Origin: Geminicoccaceae bacterium
Lineage (GTDB): Bacteria > Pseudomonadota > Alphaproteobacteria > Geminicoccales > Geminicoccaceae
Assembly: GCA_020638495.1 (NCBI GenBank)
Contig: JACKIN010000011.1
Coordinates: forward strand, 62,001 to 126,000
Direction: 5' to 3'
DNA: 64,000 bases
In this document: piece after piece, positions 38,178 through 46,437 of the stretch
How the letters are laid out: every line of letters starts with the position of its first letter
Numbering within the stretch: the first letter of the stretch is position 1
Translations under genes and position numbers: made by a program
The notes under the pieces: model-generated
Told to the model about the DNA's origin: nothing
Seen by the model: the letters and a program-made list of their open reading frames with translations, nothing else
Database searches by the model: none

Positions 38178-39280
38178 CTCGGCTCACCCTTGGTGAACCG
38201 CCCGAGCGAGGCGACCAGCGCCCGGTTCTCGGCCTCGCGCCCGACCGTGATCCGCAGGCAGAGCGGCAGGCCATAGGCCGCCATCTGGCGCGGAATCAGG
38301 CCGTCCGCCTCGAGATGGGCATTTGCGGCCACGGCATTGCGGCCGGGCTCGGCCGGGAACTCGACGAGCAGGAAATTGCCGACGCTCGGATGGACATGGA
38401 GGCCGAGCCCCTCGAGCTCGGCCTCGAGCCAGGGCAGCCACTTCGCATTGTGGGCGCGGGCCCGCTGCTCGTGGGCGACGTCCTCGAGCGCCGCGATCCC
38501 CGCCTCCTGCGCCGGCAGCGCCACGTTGAAGGGGCCGCGCAGCCGGTTGATCACATCGACCACTTCGGGCGGGCCATAGAGCCAGCCGAGGCGCAGGGCG
38601 GCGAGGCCGTAGAGCTTGGAGAAGGTCCGGGTCATGACGACGTTGGGCTCGCTCATGGCGAGCTCCTGGCCGCTGTCGTAATCCGCCGCCTCGACGAACT
38701 CGGCATACGCCGCGTCGACGACGAGCAGAACGTCCGCCGGCAGGCCGGCATGCAGGCGGCGAAGCTCGTCGCCAGAGAGATAGCTGCCGGTCGGGTTGTT
38801 GGGGTTGGCGATGAAGACGATGCGCGTGCGGCTGGTGAGCCGGGCGAGCAGCGCGTCGACATCGGCCCTGAGCCGCTGCTCGGGGGCCGCCACCGGCGTG
38901 GCGCCGACGCCGAGGGCCGAGAGCCGGTACATGAGAAAGCCGTGCTCGGTGAACAGCACCTCCTCGCCCGGCCCGGCATAGGCGCGGGCCAGGAGGGCGA
39001 TCAGCTCGTCGGAGCCTGCCCCGCACACCAGCCGCGCCGGATCGAGGTTGTGGCGCCGGGCCAGGGCCGCGCGCAGCGCCTCCGAGCCGCCCTCGGGATA
39101 GCGATGCAGCCGCTCGGCCGTGCCGCGAAAGGCCTCGACCGCGAGCGGGCTCGGGCCGATGGCGCTCTCGTTGGCCGAAAGCTTGGCCGCCGGCCGGCCG
39201 CTGCCGGTCTCGGCCCTGCCGCCCTGGTAGGCCTGGATCTCGAGAATGCCGGGCCGCGGCCGCGGCGCTGTGCTTGCCAT
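38174..39280 (-). CDS. hisC: Histidinol-phosphate/aromatic aminotransferase (HisC type)
   Basis: This 368-residue fold-type I PLP aminotransferase has [57 protein letters not shown] and the PLP lysine in [19 protein letters not shown]. Because it lies between chorismate mutase and cyclohexadienyl dehydrogenase genes, it may act mainly on aromatic keto acids; HisC enzymes often do both reactions. The ATG at 39280 ([11 protein letters not shown]) was chosen; longer in-frame extensions lack family similarity. Confidence 0.9.
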   Translation of the reverse strand: MASTAPRPRPGILEIQAYQGGRAETGSGRPAAKLSANESAIGPSPLAVEAFRGTAERLHRYPEGGSEALRAALARRHNLDPARLVCGAGSDELIALLARAYAGPGEEVLFTEHGFLMYRLSALGVGATPVAAPEQRLRADVDALLARLTSRTRIVFIANPNNPTGSYLSGDELRRLHAGLPADVLLVVDAAYAEFVEAADYDSGQELAMSEPNVVMTRTFSKLYGLAALRLGWLYGPPEVVDVINRLRGPFNVALPAQEAGIAALEDVAHEQRARAHNAKWLPWLEAELEGLGLHVHPSVGNFLLVEFPAEPGRNAVAANAHLEADGLIPRQMAAYGLPLCLRITVGREAENRALVASLGRFTKGEPR

Positions 39281-39326
39281 CACGCAATAACCCGCGATTG
39301 GAGGAGGTAGGCTGACGTCCAGCCGC

Positions 39327-40211
39327 TCAGGCGTCGCTGTCGGAAGAATCGGCGATGACGCCGAGGGGGCGTGGATAGCTGCCGAGCACATCGAGGCGCA
39401 AGAGCCTCTCCCGCAACGGCGCGAAGGCCTGGCCGAGGCCGGCCTGCACCACCTCGCCCATGCCCGCCACCTCGGCGAGGAAGAAGGCGCTCTCCGGCTG
39501 CAGATCGCGCAAGGCCACGAGCGAGACGAGGTCGACGCCAGCCGCGGCGATCAGGTCGCGCAGCCGGGCCCGGCTGAGATTGAGGTCGGTCTCGATGGCC
39601 AGAAGCGTCAGGTCGGCGCTCGACGGCTCGGCCAGGAGCGTGCCCAGCACCAGCGCGCCCGGCACGGGCGCGGCATCATCCGTGTCGGCCGGACAGAACG
39701 GCAGGCGGCCGACCACGCGCAGGGGGCTGTCGATCAGGGTCGGCGTGACCTGCCGCCACCAGTAGCTGTCCTCGGTCGGTGCCGGCACGACGAGCAGCTC
39801 GGCCTCGCCGTTGGCGATCAGGCGAAAGCCCTGATACGCCGTCTCTACCATGGTGAGCGGCGTCGTCGTGCCGAACTGGTCGCGCGCCAGGGTGGTGACG
39901 TGCGGCTGGGCCGGATCGTCCAGCACGGCCACCTTGAAGGGGGTCTGCAGCCGCGTCGTGGCGGCGAGCAGCTCGCGCCACATCCGGGTGAGCGCCGCCG
40001 GCGGCAGGGCCGGGGCGGCCCGCGCGGTCAGCCGGCGGATGAGGTCGGCCTCGCGCGACGGGCGCAGCGCCAGGCCCGTGGCGTTGGTCTTGACCTCGGC
40101 GATGCGCCGCACGACGGCGATGCGCTCGAGGAGGAGATCGACCACCGCGTCGTCGAGGCGGTCGATCTCGGCCCGAAGCCGACTGAGCTCGTCTGGTGCA
40201 GGTTCGGCCAA
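39327..40211 (-). CDS. Chorismate mutase with C-terminal prephenate-dehydratase-like region
   Basis: This is a 294-residue protein. Residues 1-90 form an AroQ chorismate mutase domain (LSRLRAEIDRLDDAVVDLLLERIAVVRRIAEVK, then LTRMWRELLAATTRLQ). The remaining 200 or so residues include a binding-protein-like stretch (LTMVETAYQGFRLIANGEAELLVVPAPTEDSYWW) and an ACT-like end (LTLLAIETDLNLSRARLRDLIAAAGVDLVSL). This layout is known in Alphaproteobacteria, but I see no clear prephenate dehydratase catalytic TRF motif. It is first in the chorismate mutase, hisC, tyrA cluster. Confidence 0.82.
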   Translation of the reverse strand: MAEPAPDELSRLRAEIDRLDDAVVDLLLERIAVVRRIAEVKTNATGLALRPSREADLIRRLTARAAPALPPAALTRMWRELLAATTRLQTPFKVAVLDDPAQPHVTTLARDQFGTTTPLTMVETAYQGFRLIANGEAELLVVPAPTEDSYWWRQVTPTLIDSPLRVVGRLPFCPADTDDAAPVPGALVLGTLLAEPSSADLTLLAIETDLNLSRARLRDLIAAAGVDLVSLVALRDLQPESAFFLAEVAGMGEVVQAGLGQAFAPLRERLLRLDVLGSYPRPLGVIADSSDSDA

Positions 40212-40336
40212 GGGTCGCTTCTCGCAGGCTCGCGCTGGATTTCAAGGCGCTCACTTACGCCGCGGCGTCGGACGCGTAAAGCCACAGCCGCAGCCGGCAC
40301 CCTTGACAGCCGGTCCGTGCCGGCCAAGATGGCGTC

Positions 40337-40390
40337 CGTGGTGATTTGAGCTGACCGGCTTGCGGCCACGTTAAACAAGCAGCTAAAAGG
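40337..40390 (+). promoter_or_regulatory. SAM-II riboswitch upstream of metA
   Basis: The conserved SAM-II elements appear in order. P1 is CGTGG (40337-40341) paired with CCACG (40366-40370), enclosing TGATTTG and CCGGCTTGC. Then come the invariant TTAAAC (40371-40376), AAGCAGC and GCTAAAAGG (40382-40390). SAM-II binds S-adenosylmethionine through a pseudoknot and turns off methionine synthesis genes in Alphaproteobacteria. The AAAAGG end normally acts as ribosome site, yet the best metA start lies about 84 bases further on. Confidence 0.9.
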
Positions 40391-40473
40391 TCGTGCTTGG
40401 CAGGTCTCCTGGCCGCGCGGTCCCGCTAGCCGACGTTGACGTGGGCGTACCGGCGGTGTGCTGGAGACATCTC

Positions 40474-41427
40474 GTGCCGATCAAGATTCCCAATGATCTG
40501 CCCGCCGCGGCGATGCTGGCGACCGAGGGGGTGCGACTGATCGGCGAGAACGAGGCGCTGCGCCAGGACGTGCGGCCGCTGCAGATCGCGCTGCTCAACC
40601 TGATGCCGGAGAAGCCCAAGACCGAGACGCAGCTCGCCCGGCTGCTCGGCGCCACCGCCCTGCAGGTGGAGCTGACCCTGCTCACCACCTCGACCTACCG
40701 GCCGCAGAACGTGCCGCTCTCGCACCTGCAGAGCTTCTATCGCCAGTGGGACGAGGTCAGGGACCGAAAGTTCGATGGGCTGATCGTCACCGGTGCCCCG
40801 GTCGAGCTCCTGCCGTTCGAGGAGGTCAAGTACTGGCCCGAGCTCGCCGCCATCTTCGACTGGTCAAGGACCAACGTGCATTCCTGCTTCCACATCTGCT
40901 GGGGGGCGCAGGCGGCACTGTTCCACTTCCATGGCGTGCCCAAGTACACCCTGCCGGTGAAGCGCTTCGGCATCTACACGCACTATGTCATCGAGCGACG
41001 GGACGCGGCCCGCCCGGGCCTCCTGCGCGGCTTCGACGACTATTTCCTGGTGCCGGTCTCGCGCCATACCGAGGTGCGCCGCGCCGACATCGAGGCCGTG
41101 CCCGGCCTCGAGGTCCTGGCCGTCTCCAACGCGGCCGGCGTCTGTCTCGTCCACGACCCGCGCCACCGCGAGGTCTTCATGTTCAACCACCTCGAATACG
41201 ACACCTTCACCCTCGCCGACGAGTACCGGCGCGACTGCGCCGGCCGTGGCGACGTCTCCCTGCCGCTCAACTACTACCCGGACGACGACCCGACCAAGGC
41301 GCCACGCAATTGCTGGCGGGCCTACGCCCACCTCCTGTTCGGCAACTGGATCAACGAGATCTACCAGACCACGCCGTTCGACAGCTCGCTGATCGGCCTC
41401 AGCGAAGCGGCCGTGCGGGCGGCGTGA
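40474..41427 (+). CDS. metA: Homoserine O-acyltransferase (MetA), probably acetyl-specific
   Basis: This 317-residue enzyme activates homoserine for methionine synthesis. The catalytic cysteine is C142 in FHICWGAQAALFHF; H239 and E241 lie in FNHLEYDTFTLADEY. Position 111, after TGAPV, is Glu; in this family Glu there correlates with acetyl-CoA use and Gly with succinyl-CoA. The GTG at 40474 (PIKIPNDLP follows) has GGAG seven bases upstream. A GTG at 40393 would add 27 unrelated residues. A SAM-II riboswitch precedes it. Confidence 0.92.
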   Translation: MPIKIPNDLPAAAMLATEGVRLIGENEALRQDVRPLQIALLNLMPEKPKTETQLARLLGATALQVELTLLTTSTYRPQNVPLSHLQSFYRQWDEVRDRKFDGLIVTGAPVELLPFEEVKYWPELAAIFDWSRTNVHSCFHICWGAQAALFHFHGVPKYTLPVKRFGIYTHYVIERRDAARPGLLRGFDDYFLVPVSRHTEVRRADIEAVPGLEVLAVSNAAGVCLVHDPRHREVFMFNHLEYDTFTLADEYRRDCAGRGDVSLPLNYYPDDDPTKAPRNCWRAYAHLLFGNWINEIYQTTPFDSSLIGLSEAAVRAA

Positions 41428-42232
41428 GACCGGGCCCGACCACGCGCGCCGCCGGCCGGCCGGCGGCGGTGCGCTGGCAAGGCTGCTCCCGCGCGGTCAC
41501 CGCCTCCGGCACCGGCACGTAGCGCCGGCTGCTCGGCCGGATGGCGGCGAATTCCGGCGTCGGCGCGTAGACGTCCTTGACCGCCTCGCCGATCAGCACA
41601 CCTGAGAAATGCGGCAGGAGCCTGAGGCCGAGCCGCTCGACCGAAACGCTCAGCCGCCGCACGGCGCGGCGGCCCCTGGGCAGGACGCGCGCCAAGGGCG
41701 GCATGAAAAGAGCGCCGCGCAGCTCGCCCGTGGCAAACAGGTGGTTCTTCAGGCTGCGCTCGAGCTGGCCTTTCGAGAAGGGCTGGCCGAAGCCGAACGG
41801 TGTCTTCTCGCTCCAGCACCAGAGGCCGCGCCGGTTGGGCACGATCAGCACCATGCGGCCACCGTCCCGCAGCACCCGCCAGGCCTCGCGCATCAGCCGG
41901 TTGCCATGCGGGCTGCATTCCAGCGCATGCGCCAGGATCAACCGGTCGAAGGTGCGATCGTCGAACGGCAGCTCGTCCTCGCGCCCCAGCACGGCGAGGT
42001 TGCGGTCGGGCTTCGGCCAGGCGGCCACCCCCTGGGTCGCCGGCATCAGCGCCACCCGCCGGCCGGCCTCCTCGAAGGTGGCCAGGAACGGCGTGGCGAA
42101 GCCGATGCCGAGCAGCTCCATGCCGCCGAGATCCGGCCAGATCTGGCGCAGCTGATGATTGATGAGACGGCGCGCATACTCGCCGTCCCGGCTCGCATAG
42201 AACTCTGTCAGCTCGACAATATCGGGCCGCAT
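41399..42232 (-). CDS. Class I SAM-dependent methyltransferase-like protein
   Basis: This 277-residue protein of the Methyltransf_11 type has DELPFDDRTFDRLILAHALECSPHGNRLMREAWRVLRDGGRMVLIVPN as its core. The SAM glycine motif is unusual (LLGIGFATPFLATF rather than DxGxGxG). The C-terminus is basic and Pro/Ala-rich. It is divergent from gloB, an arrangement common in Alphaproteobacteria, and overlaps the metA end by 29 bases. Its substrate is unknown. Confidence 0.75.
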   Translation of the reverse strand: MRPDIVELTEFYASRDGEYARRLINHQLRQIWPDLGGMELLGIGFATPFLATFEEAGRRVALMPATQGVAAWPKPDRNLAVLGREDELPFDDRTFDRLILAHALECSPHGNRLMREAWRVLRDGGRMVLIVPNRRGLWCWSEKTPFGFGQPFSKGQLERSLKNHLFATGELRGALFMPPLARVLPRGRRAVRRLSVSVERLGLRLLPHFSGVLIGEAVKDVYAPTPEFAAIRPSSRRYVPVPEAVTAREQPCQRTAAGRPAARVVGPGLTPPARPLR

Positions 42233-42321
42233 CGCCTGGCCAGCTCCCTTGTCATGACTTGCACTATAGGCCATCCGACCCGTAATTGAAGCGCAACGCA
42301 GGGAAATCAGAGGAAACCGCC

Positions 42322-43047
42322 ATGCCCCTCGAGATCGAGCTCCTGCCGATCCTCAGCGACAACTACTGCTACCTGCTGCACGAGCCGGCGAGCGGCCTCT
42401 CCGGCGTCGTCGACCCGGCGGTCGAGGAACCGGTCGCCGCACGGCTGGCGGAGCTGGGCCGCGGGCTCGACTGGATCCTCACCACCCATCACCACGCCGA
42501 CCACACCGGCGGCAACCTGGCGCTGAAGGAGCGCTACGGCTGCCGGATCGCGGGGCCGGCCGCCGAGGCGGCCAAGGTGCCGGGCATCGATCTCCAGCTG
42601 GCGCACGGCGACTGCTTCGCGTTCGGCGAGGAGACGGCGACGATCATCGCCACGCCGGGGCACACGGCCGGCCACATCAGCTACTACTTCGCGGCCAGCG
42701 ACGCGCTCTTCTGCGGCGACACGCTCTTCGCCCTCGGCTGCGGCCGCCTCTTCGAGGGGTCGGCCGAGACGATGTGGAAATCGCTCGGCCGGCTGATGGC
42801 GCTGCCCGACCGGACCCGGGTTTACTGCGGCCACGAATACACCCAGAGCAATGCCCGCTTCGCCCTCCACGTCGATCACGAGAACGCAGCGCTCGTCGCC
42901 CGGGTGGCGAAGATCGACGAGCTGCGCCAGGCGGGCGAGCCCACGATCCCGAGCACGATCGGCCTGGAGCGCGCCACCAACCCCTTCGTCCGGGCCGGCG
43001 ACGCCGCCGAGTTCGGTCGGCTCCGGGCCCTCAAGGACCAGTCGTAG
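42322..43047 (+). CDS. gloB: Hydroxyacylglutathione hydrolase (glyoxalase II)
   Basis: This 241-residue metallo-beta-lactamase-fold enzyme hydrolyses S-lactoylglutathione to lactate and glutathione. Metal ligands lie in TTHHHADHTGG (about residues 54-64), ATPGHTAGHISYYF, FCGDTLFALGCGRLFEG and CGHEYTQSNARFA. The C-terminal RATNPFVR belongs to the glutathione-binding domain. The ATG at 42322 has AGAGGA seven bases upstream. Its end overlaps a convergent ChaC-like gene by 17 bases, so two glutathione-related genes meet here. Confidence 0.95.
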   Translation: MPLEIELLPILSDNYCYLLHEPASGLSGVVDPAVEEPVAARLAELGRGLDWILTTHHHADHTGGNLALKERYGCRIAGPAAEAAKVPGIDLQLAHGDCFAFGEETATIIATPGHTAGHISYYFAASDALFCGDTLFALGCGRLFEGSAETMWKSLGRLMALPDRTRVYCGHEYTQSNARFALHVDHENAALVARVAKIDELRQAGEPTIPSTIGLERATNPFVRAGDAAEFGRLRALKDQS

Positions 43048-43747
43048 CCGGCGCCATGGAATTCGCGAGCTGGGCCGGTGCCGCCGCCTGCCGGTCGCGC
43101 ACCGCGGCGCACAGGCGGCCGAGCTGCGGGTCGTGAATGGCGAGCTCGGCCAGATGCCGGTGCGTGTTGAAGAGATAGTCGCAGCAGGGGCCGAGCGGCC
43201 CGGCGGCGGTCGCCAGCGTCTCGACCACACGCTCCTCGCCGAGCTTGCCGGCATAGCGCGGATGGGCGCGGTTGATGGTGAAGGTGAGCGCCTGAACCGG
43301 CCCGGACGAGGTCCGGCCCTGCACCCAGGTCGGCCGGTAGGCAGCGGTGATCATCTCGCGCCGCCAGACCAGGGTCAGCTCCTCCTCGACGAGGTCGGCG
43401 GCGATCCGGTAGAGCACGCCCCGGCAGCTGCCGCCCCGGTCGAGCCCGAGCATCAGGCCCGGCCGCTGGACGGTGCCGCGGCCGAGATTCGTCCAGAGGC
43501 AGAAGCGCCGGTGATAGCCCCAGATGCAGCCCTGCCGCCGCTCGGCGAAGTGGAAGGCCGGGTTCCAGATCAGCGAGCCATAGGCGAAGAGCCAGAGATC
43601 CTGGCCCGGCGCGTGGCCGGCCAGGGCGCTCGCCCGGCAGGCCGCGAGCTCGGCCTCGGTGCGGATCCGCGTCGTGTCGCCGGCCGCCCGGGCGTTCCGG
43701 GTCATCCGGTCGAGCCAGCCGTTCTGCAGGTTTTCTCGGGTCAGCAT
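43031..43747 (-). CDS. ChaC-like gamma-glutamylcyclotransferase (second copy)
   Basis: This 238-residue homologue of the 36688-37242 protein has DLWLFAYGSLIWNPAFHFAERR, YHRRFCLWTNLGRGTVQRPGLMLGLDRGGSCRG, ADLVEEELTLVWRREMITAAYRPTW and a longer C-terminus. The N-terminal 55 residues (MLTRENLQNGWLDRM) are typical of proteobacterial ChaC. It would degrade glutathione in the cytosol. It converges on gloB with a 17-base overlap and diverges from plsY. Confidence 0.87.
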   Translation of the reverse strand: MLTRENLQNGWLDRMTRNARAAGDTTRIRTEAELAACRASALAGHAPGQDLWLFAYGSLIWNPAFHFAERRQGCIWGYHRRFCLWTNLGRGTVQRPGLMLGLDRGGSCRGVLYRIAADLVEEELTLVWRREMITAAYRPTWVQGRTSSGPVQALTFTINRAHPRYAGKLGEERVVETLATAAGPLGPCCDYLFNTHRHLAELAIHDPQLGRLCAAVRDRQAAAPAQLANSMAPATTGP

Positions 43748-43854
43748 CAGCCAGACGGTTTCCCACGCACGCGCAATGAAGATAGACTTTGCTTCGAACG
43801 GCGCAAGCTTGCGGACCCCGGTCCGCATGGCCGGCGCCCGGTTGCGGGGGCACC

Positions 43855-44481
43855 ATGATCGATCCGCTCGGCGGCCCGGCCTACTGGCTGCCGTTCCTCG
43901 TCGCACTCGTCGCCGGCTATCTCGCGGGCTCCATCCCGTTCGGGCTGCTCTTCGCCAGGGCCAGCGGCGCGGGCGATATCCGCAAGATCGGCTCCGGCAA
44001 TATCGGCGCCACCAACGTGCTCCGCACCGGCCGCAAGGGCCTCGCGGCAGCGACGCTCGTCGCCGACATCGCCAAGGGCTGGCTGCCCACCTTCGCCGCC
44101 TGGCACTGGCTCGGCCCCGACGTCGCGGTGGCGACCGGGCTCGGCACCGTCCTCGGCCACTGCTTTCCCATCTGGCTCCGCTTTCGCGGCGGCAAGGGGG
44201 TCGCCACCGCGGCGGGCGTCATCCTGGCCCTGACACCGGTGGTCCTGCCGATCGTCCTCGCCGTCTTCATCGTCCTCGTCTGGGCCACCCGCTACGTCTC
44301 GCTCGGCTCCTGCATCGCCGCGCTCGCGGCCCCGGTCACCGCCTGGCTGATCGGCCACGTCCAGGCGGCCGAGCTCTATGCGCTGCTGGCGCTCGTCATC
44401 GTCGTCCTCCACCGCGCCAACATCGTCCGTCTCCTGAAGGGCGAGGAGAGCAAGCTCAGCTTCGCCGCGAAGAGCTCCTGA
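43855..44481 (+). CDS. plsY: Acyl-phosphate:glycerol-3-phosphate acyltransferase PlsY
   Basis: This 208-residue polytopic enzyme makes lysophosphatidic acid from acyl-phosphate. The three family motifs are GSIPFGLLFARASG, GSGNIGATNVLRTGRKG and HCFPIWLRFRGGKGVATAAGV. About five membrane spans separate them. The ATG at 43855 follows GGGGG by four bases. In many alphaproteobacteria plsY precedes dprA-topA-rnr; here one methyltransferase gene on the other strand lies between them. Confidence 0.93.
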   Translation: MIDPLGGPAYWLPFLVALVAGYLAGSIPFGLLFARASGAGDIRKIGSGNIGATNVLRTGRKGLAAATLVADIAKGWLPTFAAWHWLGPDVAVATGLGTVLGHCFPIWLRFRGGKGVATAAGVILALTPVVLPIVLAVFIVLVWATRYVSLGSCIAALAAPVTAWLIGHVQAAELYALLALVIVVLHRANIVRLLKGEESKLSFAAKSS

Positions 44482-45100
44482 CCACCGCCTTGCGGGCGTT
44501 GACGTGCCAGATGTGCCAGTGCTTGGCCTCGCCCTTCGGCGTCACCGCGTCCGTCTCCTCCACGACCAGGTGCTCCAGCTCGAAGCCGGCGAGGAGGTGC
44601 GCGAGCCGGCACCGGTCGACGCCGACCGCCTGACCCGCCAGGGCCCAGCTGTCGCGCGGGCCGAGAAGCTGGCCGGCGAAACGCCCGCCCGGCACCAGGG
44701 CAGCGTGGATGCAGCGGAGATGAGCGGCGAGGAGCGGCGGGCGAGCGGCAAAGATCAGGCTGAAGCTGGCATTGACGAGTTCCGCCGCCGGCAGGGACGT
44801 GGCCTCGAGCCTTGCCAGTCGCGTCGTCAGCCGTGGGCGCCAGGCCAAGGGCGTGCGCTCCTCGAGGGTCCGGAGGGCCACCGGCTCCGGATCGATCGCC
44901 AGGACGTGCCAGCCGGTGGCGAGCAGCGGCAGGGTATCGCGCCCGGTGCCGCAGCCGAGATCGATCGCCCGCCGCCCGACCGGCCGCCGGCTCGCCGTCC
45001 GGGCGGACAGGGCGCGCAGCAGGGTCGGCCGTGGCGGCCGGCCGGCGGTCGCCCGATAGAATTGCAGCCAATTTCTATCTTCGATTGATTTTTCCGCCAT
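44456..45100 (-). CDS. Class I SAM-dependent methyltransferase, unknown substrate
   Basis: This 214-residue protein has a clear SAM site AIDLGCGTGRDTLPLLATGWHVLAIDPEP (about residues 44-72) and LVNASFSLIFAARPP. This resembles TehB/TPMT-like small-molecule methyltransferases. The N-terminus WLQFYRATAGRPPRPTLLRAL is usual for that group. The start at 45100 has GAGG six bases upstream. It overlaps the end of plsY by 26 bases on the opposite strand and diverges from dprA. Confidence 0.8.
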   Translation of the reverse strand: MAEKSIEDRNWLQFYRATAGRPPRPTLLRALSARTASRRPVGRRAIDLGCGTGRDTLPLLATGWHVLAIDPEPVALRTLEERTPLAWRPRLTTRLARLEATSLPAAELVNASFSLIFAARPPLLAAHLRCIHAALVPGGRFAGQLLGPRDSWALAGQAVGVDRCRLAHLLAGFELEHLVVEETDAVTPKGEAKHWHIWHVNARKAVVRSSSRRS

Positions 45101-45139
45101 CTCCTGCCTCAATTCGCGATCATCGAAGTGCCGGAGCCC

Positions 45140-46330
45140 ATGGCCGCCGCCCCCATCCTCGCCGAACGAACGGAAATCCCCGCCTCCGGCTGGAGCGACG
45201 AGCGTCGCGCCTGGCTCAGGCTGGCGCGGTCGCGCGGCGTCGGCGCCACCCTGTTCTGCCGGCTGATCGAGCGCTTCGGCAAGGCCGAAGCGGCCCTTGC
45301 CGCGCTGCCGCGTCTCCGGGCGAAAGGCGAGCTCGCCGGTGTCGATCTCCTGGCCGAGGCGGCGGTCGAGGAGGAGATCGAGGCGCTCGAAGGCCTGGGC
45401 GGCGAGCTGCTGCTCGGCTGCGATCCGGCCTACCCCGCGGCGCTCGCGGCCATCGCCGACCCGCCGCCGGTGCTGGCCCTGCAGGGGCGGATGGAGCTGC
45501 TGGCCGCGCGCCCCCTCGCCATCGTCGGCGCCCGCAACGCCAGCGGCAACGGCCGGTTCCTCGCCCGCGCCCTCGCCCGCGAGGCCAGCCAGCGGGATCT
45601 CGTGATCGTCTCCGGCCTCGCCCGCGGCATCGACACCGCCGCCCACGAGGGCGGGCTCGAAGGCCCGGGCTCGACCATCGCCGTGCTCGGCAGCGGCATC
45701 GACATCGCCTATCCGCCGGAGAACGCCGAGCTTCTGGCCCGGATCGCGACCGAGGGCCTCGTCATGAGCGAGCGGCCGATCGGCACGCCACCCCTCGCCC
45801 GGCATTTCCCGCGCCGCAACCGGATCATCGCCGGCCTCGCCTCGGCCGTCCTCGTGGTCGAGGCCGCCGCCCGCTCGGGCTCTCTGATGACCGCCCGCCT
45901 GGCTGCTGCCGAGGGCCGGGAGGTCATGGCGGTGCCGGGCTCGCCGCTCGACCCGCGCCATGCCGGCACCAACCAGCTCCTGCGCGACGGTGCGGCGCTC
46001 GTCACCTCGATCGACGACGTGCTGGAGGCCCTGCCGGCCTGGAGCCGGCCGCAGGCACCGGTCGGGCCGCCATCCCCTGTGGCGCCGAGGCCACAGCGCA
46101 ACGCAGCAAAACCGCGACCCGCCCCGCAACCGGAATGCCCGGCGCCGCAGGCGCCGCCGCTCCCCGACCGGATCGCCATGCTGGTCGGGGTCGAGCCGAT
46201 GCCGGTTGACGAAGTGATACGCCAATGCCATGCAAAGCCGGCAGAGGTGCAGCAGGCGCTGCTCGACCTGGAGCTCGACGGCCGCGTGCGGCGCCATCCC
46301 GGCAACCGGATTTCAAGGGCGCTGGCCTGA
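45140..46330 (+). CDS. dprA: DNA-processing protein DprA (Smf)
   Basis: This 396-residue protein binds incoming single-stranded DNA and loads RecA during transformation. The Rossmann-like core has LAIVGARNASGNGRFLARALAREA, VIVSGLARGIDTAAHEGGLEG, AVLGSGIDIAYPPEN, FPRRNRIIAGL and VPGSPLDPRHAGTNQLLRDGA. A Pro-rich linker leads to a C-terminal winged helix (RIAMLVGVEPMPVDEVIRQC). The ATG at 45140 was chosen; a GTG four codons upstream is possible. It precedes topA. Confidence 0.93.
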   Translation: MAAAPILAERTEIPASGWSDERRAWLRLARSRGVGATLFCRLIERFGKAEAALAALPRLRAKGELAGVDLLAEAAVEEEIEALEGLGGELLLGCDPAYPAALAAIADPPPVLALQGRMELLAARPLAIVGARNASGNGRFLARALAREASQRDLVIVSGLARGIDTAAHEGGLEGPGSTIAVLGSGIDIAYPPENAELLARIATEGLVMSERPIGTPPLARHFPRRNRIIAGLASAVLVVEAAARSGSLMTARLAAAEGREVMAVPGSPLDPRHAGTNQLLRDGAALVTSIDDVLEALPAWSRPQAPVGPPSPVAPRPQRNAAKPRPAPQPECPAPQAPPLPDRIAMLVGVEPMPVDEVIRQCHAKPAEVQQALLDLELDGRVRRHPGNRISRALA

Positions 46331-46437
46331 TCTTGACGGACAGGAGAGCTGCCGGCCGGGCTTGAAGGTCAGGAATATCGACCGACCTCTGGCCTCGACC
46401 GCCGCCGCGGTCCACGGACGAACCAGGCCCCGATTTC

